Origin: JBDTMC01 sp039934475
GTDB lineage: Bacteria > Acidobacteriota > Terriglobia > Bryobacterales > Bryobacteraceae
Direction: 5' to 3'
DNA length: 7,134 nt
Assembly: GCA_039934475.1 (NCBI GenBank)
Contig: JBDTMC010000412.1
Location: 1-7,134 of the forward strand
The notes below the pieces were generated by a model, which was not told the DNA's origin, ran no database searches, and worked only from the letters and a program-made list of their open reading frames with translations. Of this stretch, positions 1-5,894 are shown one piece after another. Position numbers and translations under genes: made by a program. Each line of letters starts with the position of its first letter. The stretch's first letter is position 1.

Positions 1-986
1 GACGGTTCGATGAAGGTGCGGCCGACGTAGTGATTGCGAATCAGGCCATGGCGAAACGGTACGCCGGATTCCGAGGCATAGCCTAGCGCGGCGGCCACGC
101 CCGAATCGGGGACGGGGACAACGACATCGGCATCGACGTGCGATTCGCGGGCCAGCAGGCGGCCCAGCATTTCGCGAGATTGCTGTACTGACTTACCAAA
201 GACGAGCGAATCCGGGCGGGCAAAGTAGACGTGTTCAAACACGCACTGCGCCGATTCGCGCCGTGGCGTGTAGCGTTCGCGGCTGACGCCGGTCTTGCCG
301 ACGATCACCATCTCACCGGGCTCGACGTCACCGAGGTACTCGGCGTTGATGAGGTCGAAGGCGCAGGTTTCGCTGGCGAAGACATAGGCGATCTCGCCGT
401 CCTCCCGCACAATGCGTCCCATCGCCAGAGGACGGAAACCGTTCGGGTCGCGGGCGACGATGACGCGATCTTCGGCCAGAAATACGAGGGAGAAGGCGCC
501 TTCCAGTTGGAGCAGGGCGTCGCGGAGGGCGGCGGCCAAAGTACGCTCGCGCGAGTGAGCCACAAGGTGCAGGATCACTTCAGTGTCGCTGGAGGCCTGG
601 AAGATAGCCCCATCGCGTTCCAGGTCGCTGCGCAGCTCCGCGGCATTCGTAATGTTGCCGTTGTGAGCCACCGCGATGCGTCCCTTATTACACGCTACCG
701 CGAACGGCTGGGCGTTCAGGATGGCGGTATCGCCGGCGGTGGAATACCGCGTATGGCCGATGGCCATCGGCCCCGGCAGGCTGGCCAGCACGGTAGGCGT
801 GAAGATCTCCGCCACGTGCCCCATATTCTTATGGCAATGGATGCCGCGGCCATCGCTGGACGCAATACCAGCGCTTTCCTGTCCCCTATGCTGTAACGCG
901 TAGAGGCCCAGGTAGGCCAGATTAGAGGCTTCCGAATGCCCGTAAATAGCAACGACGCCGCACTCTTCGTGTAGTTTGTCGAACAT
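1..986 (-). CDS. purF: Amidophosphoribosyltransferase PurF, C-terminus cut off by window start
   Basis: Catalyses the first committed step of de novo purine synthesis: PRPP plus glutamine gives 5-phosphoribosylamine. The visible 328 codons cover the N-terminal Ntn-hydrolase glutaminase domain and the start of the phosphoribosyltransferase domain. After an 8-residue leader (MFDKLHEE) comes Cys9, followed by GVVAIYGH; in the family this Cys becomes the N-terminal nucleophile after propeptide removal. Also visible are LQHRGQESAGI (31-41), GHTRYSTAG (77-85), AHNGNITNA (107-115), SSDTEVI (132-138), RDPNGFRPL (179-187), FARPDS (255-260) and VGRTFIEP at the cut edge. The PRPP loop is beyond the window. 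Cys248 sits where the Bacillus subtilis enzyme has its first [4Fe-4S] ligand. The ATG lies 8 bases after the purL stop, with an AGG about 7 bases before it, so it is probably translated as part of the pur operon. The identification is secure. Confidence 0.97.
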   Translation of the reverse strand, partial: MFDKLHEECGVVAIYGHSEASNLAYLGLYALQHRGQESAGIASSDGRGIHCHKNMGHVAEIFTPTVLASLPGPMAIGHTRYSTAGDTAILNAQPFAVACNKGRIAVAHNGNITNAAELRSDLERDGAIFQASSDTEVILHLVAHSRERTLAAALRDALLQLEGAFSLVFLAEDRVIVARDPNGFRPLAMGRIVREDGEIAYVFASETCAFDLINAEYLGDVEPGEMVIVGKTGVSRERYTPRRESAQCVFEHVYFARPDSLVFGKSVQQSREMLGRLLARESHVDADVVVPVPDSGVAAALGYASESGVPFRHGLIRNHYVGRTFIEP

Positions 987-994
987 GGCTTTGC

Positions 995-3208
995 CTAACC
1001 GTGGAGCAGAGTCTCGAGCGCCGTTTCCCAGCGGCGCTTTAGTTCGTTCACATCACAGCCAACCAGGAGGGTGGAACCCTGGCTGATCTCCAACCGGCTT
1101 TCCGCAGTGGCGCCGATCGGTATTGCTTCTACGTCGTGGGCCGCGGCGATACGGAGGACCGCATCGGCATCGGCCGTGGAAACCAAAATCCGGGACGGCC
1201 CTTCATGGAAGAGCAAGAACTCAGGCCGTAATTCAGAGTCGATCTTTACCTGGCAGCCTATGCCGTTCGGGAACGTGCATTCGGCCAACGCAACCGCGAG
1301 GCCGCCGTCGCTGATGTCATGCGACGATTCAGCCAACCCGCCGAGGACAATTTCCCGAATCGCCGACTGCACCCGCTTCTCGTATTCCATATCGAGAACG
1401 GGCGGCAGGCCCCACATCTCTTTGATGATCGTATTGGCGTATTGGGTGCCGCCGAAGTGCGTAAGGTCGCACGATCCGGCGCCGCCAAGCAGGATAATCG
1501 ACCGGCCGGCGTTACGGAAAGCGCTGCCCACCGGCGCGGCGGTCTTCAACAGGCCGACGATGCCCAGCACGGGCGAGGGGATGATACCCTCTCCCAGTGT
1601 CTCGTTATATAGACTGACGTTGCCGCCGGTGATGGGCGTCCCGAAGAAGCTGCAGGCTTCCGACATACCCTCAATGGCTTCCACCAGTTGGGCCATGATC
1701 TCCGGGCGCTCGGGGTTGCCGAAGTTGAGGTTGTTGGTGGCGGCTACCGGCTCCGCGCCGACGGTGGAGAGGTTGCGGCAGCATTCGGCCACAAGCAGCT
1801 TCGCCCCTTCTCGCGGGTCGAGGTAGCAGTACCGGCCGTTGCCGTCGAGCGACATCGCGATCGATGTGCCGGTTTCTTTGATTCGAACGATAGCCGCATC
1901 GCCGCCGGGGCCTTCCAGAGTGTTCGAACGGACCAGGTAATCGTACTGCTCCCAGATCCAGCGCTTGTCGCAGAGGTTGGCGCTGGCGACCAGGGCTTCC
2001 AGGTCCGCCTGCACGCTGGCGCTGGCGAAGGTGGGGCCTTCCATCGGGACGTTGCGGTGCGGGGCGGTGAATGGCCGGTTGTAGAGAGGGGCTTCGTCGG
2101 CGAGTTCGCGGTTCGGGATTTCGGCTACAACCACGCCGTGGTTCCTCACACGAAGCAGGCCATCGTCCGTAACCATGCCGATTTCGGCGGCGTCGAGTCC
2201 CCACTTCTTGAAGACCTCGAAGACTTCGTTCTCGCGGCCCTTCTGCGCCACCAGCAACATGCGTTCCTGGGATTCCGAGAGCATAATCTCGTAAGGCGTC
2301 ATTCCGGTTTCGCGCTGGGGAACGAGGGCGAGGTCGATTTCAATACCCGTGCCGGCGCGGCTGCCCATCTCGCAGGTGGAGCAGGTGAGGCCGGCGGCGC
2401 CCATATCCTGAATGCCTACGACGGCTCCGGTCTGCATCACTTCGAGGCACGCTTCGAGGAGCAGCTTTTCGAGGAACGGATCGCCCATCTGGACGTTCGG
2501 ACGTTTCTGCTTCGACTCTTCGGTGAACTCGGCGGAGGCCATCGATGCGCCGTGAATACCGTCGCGACCGGTTTTGGCTCCGACGTAGATTACTGGGTTG
2601 CCGAGACCCTGCGCCTTGCCATAGAAAATCTGGTCGGTACGGAAAACTCCGAGCGCGAAGACGTTGACCAGGGGATTGCCCGAATAGGAGGGGTCGAAGA
2701 CACACTCGCCGCCGACGGTGGGCACGCCAAAGCAATTGCCGTAGTGGGCGATGCCGCTCACCACGCCTTCGAGGATGCGCCGGTTGCGGGCGCCGGTTTG
2801 GGGATCGTCGAGCGGGCCAAAGCGGAGGGCGTCCATGACGGCAATGGGCCGCGCGCCCATTGTAAAGATGTCGCGCAGGATGCCGCCAACGCCGGTGGCC
2901 GCGCCCTGGAAAGGTTCAATGAAGCTGGGGTGGTTGTGCGACTCGATCTTAAAGGCGATGGCCCAGCCGTCGCCGATGTCGATGATGCCCGCGTTTTCGC
3001 CCGGGCCTTGCAGCACGAGTTTGCTGCGTGTGGGTAGCTTCTTCAGGTGGATGCGCGAGCTTTTGTAGGAGCAGTGCTCGCTCCACATGACGCTGAAAAC
3101 GCCGAGCTCGGTGTAGCTAGGCTCGCGCTTGAGGATGGAAACAATCTTCGCGTACTCGCCCTCGGTTAATTGGTGGGCGGCGATGAGGTCAGGGGTGATG
3201 GCGCTCAT
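995..3208 (-). CDS. purL: Phosphoribosylformylglycinamidine synthase subunit PurL (small type)
   Basis: Synthetase subunit of FGAM synthase, step 4 of purine synthesis: FGAR, ATP and ammonia from PurQ give FGAM. At 737 residues it has the length of the small PurL, not the roughly 1300-residue PurL of E. coli, which has a built-in glutaminase. Motifs in order: SEHCSYKSSR (43-52, with the conserved His45), GPGENAGIIDIGDG (68-81), KIESHNHPS (87-95), QGAATGVGGILRD (101-113), DPSYSGNP (172-179), QDMGAAGLTCSTCEM (277-291), LSESQERM (310-317), ATNNLNFGNPERPE (510-523), TGGNVSLYNE (557-566) and HDISDGGLAVALAE (650-663). The second and third groups and the last fit the paired AIR-synthase-like N and C domains. 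The start is 4 bases after the purQ stop with only a poor AGAG ribosome site, which suggests translational coupling. By family rule it needs PurQ and a PurS dimer; purS is not here. Confidence 0.98.
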   Translation of the reverse strand: MSAITPDLIAAHQLTEGEYAKIVSILKREPSYTELGVFSVMWSEHCSYKSSRIHLKKLPTRSKLVLQGPGENAGIIDIGDGWAIAFKIESHNHPSFIEPFQGAATGVGGILRDIFTMGARPIAVMDALRFGPLDDPQTGARNRRILEGVVSGIAHYGNCFGVPTVGGECVFDPSYSGNPLVNVFALGVFRTDQIFYGKAQGLGNPVIYVGAKTGRDGIHGASMASAEFTEESKQKRPNVQMGDPFLEKLLLEACLEVMQTGAVVGIQDMGAAGLTCSTCEMGSRAGTGIEIDLALVPQRETGMTPYEIMLSESQERMLLVAQKGRENEVFEVFKKWGLDAAEIGMVTDDGLLRVRNHGVVVAEIPNRELADEAPLYNRPFTAPHRNVPMEGPTFASASVQADLEALVASANLCDKRWIWEQYDYLVRSNTLEGPGGDAAIVRIKETGTSIAMSLDGNGRYCYLDPREGAKLLVAECCRNLSTVGAEPVAATNNLNFGNPERPEIMAQLVEAIEGMSEACSFFGTPITGGNVSLYNETLGEGIIPSPVLGIVGLLKTAAPVGSAFRNAGRSIILLGGAGSCDLTHFGGTQYANTIIKEMWGLPPVLDMEYEKRVQSAIREIVLGGLAESSHDISDGGLAVALAECTFPNGIGCQVKIDSELRPEFLLFHEGPSRILVSTADADAVLRIAAAHDVEAIPIGATAESRLEISQGSTLLVGCDVNELKRRWETALETLLHG

Positions 3209-3212
3209 TTCT

Positions 3213-3899
3213 CTATTTCGCTGACACCAGTTGGGGGAGGTGGGCAGCTACCAGGGACTGGAAGATCACAAGGCCGTCTGTGGAACCCATGAGGGGTTCT
3301 ACGGCGTCTTCCGGGTGCGGCATCAAGCCTAATACGTTTCGTTCCTTATTGAGGATGCCCGCGATGTCGCGGAGGGAACCATTGGGGTTGCCGTTGACGT
3401 AGCGGAAAGCGACGCGATCTTCGCCTTCGAGTTCGTCCAGAGTCCGGTCATCGGCGATATAACAGCCCTCGCCGTGGGCGATGGGGACGCGCAGCACTTG
3501 ACCGCGTGTGGCGAGGTGCGTGTACGGGGAGTTGGTGGTCTCCGTCCGCAGATCGACATGCTTGCAGATGAACTTTAGGCCGCGGTTGCGAATGAGCGCG
3601 CCAGGGAGGAGGCCGGATTCGACCAGAATCTGAAACCCGTTGCAGATTCCGAGAACCAAGCCACCCTCGGCGGCAAACTTCTTGACCGCGCCCATGATGG
3701 GGGAGAACTTGGCGATGGCGCCACAGCGGAGGTAGTCGCCGTAGCTGAATCCGCCAGGCAAAACCACCACATCTACGTTGTTGAGGTTGTCACTACCGTG
3801 CCACAGGATTTCAGCCTGCTGGCCCAGTACGCGGCTAGCAGCATCCCAGATGTCGTGGTCACGATTACTGCCCGGGAAAAGGACGACACCGAATTTCAT
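3213..3899 (-). CDS. purQ: Phosphoribosylformylglycinamidine synthase glutaminase subunit PurQ
   Basis: Class I glutamine amidotransferase subunit of FGAM synthase; it hydrolyses glutamine and channels ammonia to PurL. At 228 residues it has the normal family length. Visible motifs are the N-terminal FPGSNRDHD (8-16), LPGGFSYGDYLRCGAIA (47-63), the nucleophile elbow GICNGFQIL with Cys86, AHGEGCY (141-147), and MPHPEDAVEP with His195 and Glu197, so the Cys-His-Glu triad is complete. The ATG at 3899 has a good GGAG ribosome site 8 bases upstream. It is followed by purL after 4 bases and preceded by a 71-base gap to the small Tudor-like gene, with no obvious terminator in that gap. It is most likely transcribed from the promoter upstream of the small gene. 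Nothing looks truncated. Confidence 0.98.
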   Translation of the reverse strand: MKFGVVLFPGSNRDHDIWDAASRVLGQQAEILWHGSDNLNNVDVVVLPGGFSYGDYLRCGAIAKFSPIMGAVKKFAAEGGLVLGICNGFQILVESGLLPGALIRNRGLKFICKHVDLRTETTNSPYTHLATRGQVLRVPIAHGEGCYIADDRTLDELEGEDRVAFRYVNGNPNGSLRDIAGILNKERNVLGLMPHPEDAVEPLMGSTDGLVIFQSLVAAHLPQLVSAK

Positions 3900-3970
3900 C
3901 GAGGAGTCTCCAGTGTAACAGAACTTTGACGGAGAGGCCCAGGAATTGGTCCGGGTTCGGGCGGTTGAAA

Positions 3971-4210
3971 CTAGGAAGCGGCGACGGCGACGGGCACCTT
4001 CGCTTTACGGGTGGCCCGGCGCTTTTCAGCTGGCGGTTGCCGGTCACTCTTCTTCAATACCGGGACGGCGATTGGGGCGACGAATTTCTTCTCGCCATGA
4101 TCGTCGAATTTGATTACGATATGGTCTTCGTTGCAGGAAAGCACAGAGCCTAATCCAAACTTCGGATGTTCCACTTGTGCTCCCTGAGCAAAAGCCGGTT
4201 TTGTTGCCAT
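3971..4210 (-). CDS. Small stand-alone Tudor-like (PcrA/UvrD C-terminal type) basic protein
   Basis: Encodes 79 residues. Residues about 7-48 (FAQGAQVEHPKFGLGSVLS, then a short beta-rich stretch with IVIKFDDHGEKKFV) resemble the small Tudor-like beta-barrel found at the C-terminus of UvrD/PcrA helicases, where the pattern is 'G..V.H.KFG.G.V ... I.F...G.KK'. In those helicases the module contacts RNA polymerase or other partners. Here it stands alone, followed by a Lys/Arg-rich tail (53-72) that could bind nucleic acid or be disordered. The real function is unknown to me; a role in transcription or nucleic-acid binding is only inference. A GAGG ribosome site lies 7 bases before the ATG, and a near-consensus promoter lies immediately upstream, supporting a real, well-expressed gene. 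It is the first gene of the probable operon that continues into purQ-purL-purF. Confidence 0.82.
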   Translation of the reverse strand: MATKPAFAQGAQVEHPKFGLGSVLSCNEDHIVIKFDDHGEKKFVAPIAVPVLKKSDRQPPAEKRRATRKAKVPVAVAAS

Positions 4211-4291
4211 GTAAGCGCCTCTATGTCTATTATAACCAAGATATTACGCTTTGTCGAGCGACTGGGACAGTGGCTGTGGCACACTGGAAAG
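4211..4291. other. Divergent intergenic region between the pur operon and the HAD gene
   Basis: This 81-base gap separates the divergent starts at 4210 (minus) and 4292 (plus). Its left half is A/T-rich (about 4221-4251) and holds the minus-strand promoter. For the plus strand I see TATTAT and GATATT stretches that could act as a -10, but no convincing -35 at the right spacing, so the plus-strand promoter is not assigned. Confidence 0.6.
4229..4257 (-). promoter_or_regulatory. Near-consensus sigma70 promoter for the small gene and pur operon
   Basis: On the minus strand a -35 hexamer TCGACA (4257-4252, one mismatch from TTGACA) and a perfect -10 TATAAT (4234-4229) are separated by exactly 17 bases. 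The expected transcription start is near 4222, giving a leader of only about 12 bases that still contains the GAGG ribosome site. Such a short leader leaves no room for a riboswitch or attenuator, so any purine control would have to act at initiation. I did not recognise a repressor operator. The call is by eye. Confidence 0.8.
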
Positions 4292-4930
4292 ATGTCTCTT
4301 GCGGCAGTAATTTTCGACTACGGAAAGGTCATTTCTTACGATCAGGATGGCCATTATCTCACCCAGATGAGAAGGCTTTCGGGGTTAGATCAGGAGACGT
4401 TCGAACGGCTGTATTGGCAGTATCGCGACGACTATGACGCGGGCGTACTGAATGGCGCCGGGTACTGGCAGGCGATCGGCAAGGGGGCTGGTTTAGAGTT
4501 CACTCCTTCGCTGATCCAGGAGTTGATTCGCGCCGATAACTTGTCGTGGAGCCGGACACAGGATTTAGCTCTGCGTTGGGCGACCGAATTGTCGGCGGCG
4601 GGATACAAGATCGGTATCCTGTCGAACATGCACGAAGACCTTCGAGTGCACTTGCAGCAGCATGCCACCTGGCTGAAAACCTTCGACCATGTGGTGTTTT
4701 CCTGCGACGCCGGAATGGTGAAGCCGCAAGCGGAGATCTATGGCCATGTGGTGAGCGGATTAGGTGTCGCGGCGGGGGATTGCCTGTTCCTGGATGACCG
4801 GGAAGTCAACATCAAGGCGGCGGTGGCCGCCGGGTGGCAGGGGATTTTAGTCCACGACTTGAGGGAGGCGATGCGAGAAGCGTCAGCTCGGTTTGGCTTG
4901 CCGGTCGCTTCGCTGTCGGCTGCGGCCTGA
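4292..4930 (+). CDS. HAD-superfamily hydrolase, YihX-like subfamily IA phosphatase
   Basis: A 212-residue haloacid-dehalogenase fold protein, probably a cytosolic small-molecule phosphatase; the substrate cannot be read from sequence. Motif I is VIFDYGKVIS with nucleophile Asp9; the usual second Asp (D+2) is Gly11, as in YihX-type and epoxide-hydrolase N-terminal HAD domains (FDxGxV). Motif II is GILSN with Ser111, motif III is GMVKP with Lys144, and motif IV is CLFLDDREVN with Asp168/Asp169. The helical cap lies at about 20-85. The frame is open upstream to 4166, but I chose ATG 4292: it places motif I at the usual distance from the N-terminus and leaves the divergent promoter non-coding. 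A weak GGA lies just before it. An ATG at 4223 lies inside or beside the opposing -10 and is unlikely. The last 48 bases overlap the convergent CHAD gene. Confidence 0.9.
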   Translation: MSLAAVIFDYGKVISYDQDGHYLTQMRRLSGLDQETFERLYWQYRDDYDAGVLNGAGYWQAIGKGAGLEFTPSLIQELIRADNLSWSRTQDLALRWATELSAAGYKIGILSNMHEDLRVHLQQHATWLKTFDHVVFSCDAGMVKPQAEIYGHVVSGLGVAAGDCLFLDDREVNIKAAVAAGWQGILVHDLREAMREASARFGLPVASLSAAA

Positions 4931-5383
4931 GGCCAGGGCAGGCACCTTCGGACCGAGGAATCGGCGCCACCTGCGAAGGCGATCGGGGGTTCCAAAATGA
5001 ACGCGCCAGTATTCGAGAAACTCGCTGCGCCGGGTTTCCAGGCGCTCGTGGACAAAGACGCGAAAGTGCTCCGCTTCCGGAGCCTTCTCATACCGCTCTA
5101 ACGCTACCCGGCAGTCGTTGATATCCCCTAAAAACGTCTGGACTTGGCGCAGCTGTTCGAGCCATCGCTGGAGGGGCTTGCCGTAAACCGGCTGAAAGGC
5201 TTCCAAGGTGTAGCGAAAGTGCTTGGTGGCGAGGCGAAGCGCGTGGAGTTCCTCGAGGGAAGCCGCTGGGGTGGCGGTGGCCACGCCATGAGCGATGTAC
5301 TCCGCCGCAAGCGCGGGCAGGTTCTCGCGGGCATTGGCGGCGGCGTCCTTCGACGCATCCCACGTGATCATCCCAGGTTTCAT
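4883..5383 (-). CDS. CHAD domain protein, C-terminal half of a split CHAD
   Basis: Up to 166 residues, corresponding to the second half of a CHAD domain, a helical fold that binds inorganic polyphosphate through conserved His/Arg/Lys. Visible are ELHALRLATKHFRYTLEAF (45-63), with His47, Arg50, Lys54, Arg57 and Tyr58 (the H..R...K..RY pattern), and TFLGDINDC (83-91). The tail from about 130 is Arg-rich and probably unstructured. It is in the same frame as the upstream half-CHAD gene, separated by TGA ACC ACA. The ATG at 5383 has no ribosome site; ATG 5371 (MITWDASKD) is an alternative with a weak GGG-containing upstream. It may be translated by reinitiation after the upstream stop. Alternatively it is the distal part of one gene broken by a nonsense codon. 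Its 3' end overlaps the HAD gene by 48 bases. Confidence 0.8.
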   Translation of the reverse strand: MKPGMITWDASKDAAANARENLPALAAEYIAHGVATATPAASLEELHALRLATKHFRYTLEAFQPVYGKPLQRWLEQLRQVQTFLGDINDCRVALERYEKAPEAEHFRVFVHERLETRRSEFLEYWRVHFGTPDRLRRWRRFLGPKVPALASGRSRQRSDRQAKPS

Positions 5384-5389
5384 TGTGGT

Positions 5390-5788
5390 TCAGAGTTGGA
5401 GGCGATTGGGCCAGCGAGCGGGCAAATCGCGCTTGCGCCAAGCGCGGAGTTCGGCATGCAGCGCGCGCTCAGCGCCTTCACGTTCGGCCTGCAGTCGGGT
5501 GGCGAGGGGACCACTGGATTCGCCGGCGTCGGCCAGAAGCTGGAGCGTCATGTCGCGGTCGCGGACGGCGGCGGCGTGGTCCATCAGACCGCTGAGGTGG
5601 CGGCGAATCTTCTTTACTTTAGCGTCGGGGAAGAATTGGCGGAAGACGCGGAGGCCTTCGCTCAGCCGGCGAATGGAGACCCGAAGGTCGTGAATGGCTT
5701 CTTCGTCCCGATTCCGTGCGGCATGTTTAAGCTGGTCTCTGAAGGATTCGAGGAGAGCAGCGATGCGGTGGGCGCTATAATCGCGCAT
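5390..5788 (-). CDS. CHAD domain protein, N-terminal half of a split CHAD
   Basis: 132 residues forming the first half of a CHAD domain. AIHDLRVSIRRLSEGLRVF (31-49) carries the family's H..R...RR pattern (His33, Arg36, Arg40, Arg41), followed by a helix with VRDRDMTLQLL (75-85). A complete CHAD domain is around 250-300 residues and contains two such repeats; here the second repeat is in the next frame (5383-4883). Likely role: cytosolic polyphosphate binding, inferred from family only. The start is fixed from upstream because an in-frame TGA immediately precedes the ATG. No ribosome site lies at normal distance (GAGGG is 15 bases away), so it may be leaderless. The gap from the upstream M24 gene is 106 bases. 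Confidence 0.85.
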   Translation of the reverse strand: MRDYSAHRIAALLESFRDQLKHAARNRDEEAIHDLRVSIRRLSEGLRVFRQFFPDAKVKKIRRHLSGLMDHAAAVRDRDMTLQLLADAGESSGPLATRLQAEREGAERALHAELRAWRKRDLPARWPNRLQL

Positions 5789-5894
5789 TCAGCAAGTGTA
5801 ACACCCTCAATAGGCGAGTATGTCTATCGAGTGCGGGGATCGTCTCCGGAAATTCCATTCGGTACGCTGCCCGCAACAAAGGTGAGGCCTTACC
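5789..5894 (-). other. Intergenic gap between the M24 peptidase and the CHAD pair
   Basis: A 106-base gap. It contains an imperfect 14-base palindrome right after the peptidase stop (5881-5894, GGTGAGGCCTTACC on the plus strand) without a clear T-run or loop, so I do not call a terminator. A possible extended -10 (TGTTACACT, 5803-5795 on the minus strand) lies next to the CHAD start. Nothing else was recognised. Confidence 0.5.
5795..5803 (-). promoter_or_regulatory. Possible extended -10 promoter for the CHAD pair
   Basis: Minus-strand TGTTACACT fits an extended -10 (TG, one base, TACACT; four of six matches to TATAAT). Six bases separate the hexamer from the ATG, so transcription would begin at or next to the start codon. 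No -35 is present at 16-18 bases; TAGACA occurs at a 20-base spacing. Weak call. Confidence 0.3.

Noticed and set aside
231..896. 221-residue plus-strand open frame opposite purF
   Set aside because: Shadow of purF, whose minus-strand frame is open from 986 to the window edge with clear motifs.
1688..3037. Long 449-residue open frame on the plus strand opposite purL
   Set aside because: It lies wholly antisense to the fully conserved purL frame. Long antisense frames are expected in G+C-rich codon-biased genes, and its product shows no recognisable domain.
3912..3920. TGTTACACT upstream of purQ as a separate extended -10 promoter
   Set aside because: It would start transcription near 3905, downstream of or inside the GGAG ribosome site of purQ, so the message would lack that site. 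No -35 is present either.
4166..4291. Upstream extension of the HAD protein by 42 residues to 4166
   Set aside because: The extension would run through the start of the divergent gene and its promoter, and would place the catalytic Asp far from the N-terminus compared with the family.
5881..5894. Palindrome GGTGAGGCCTTACC as a terminator after the M24 gene
   Set aside because: It has no loop, one imperfect pair and no T-run of useful length on either strand.
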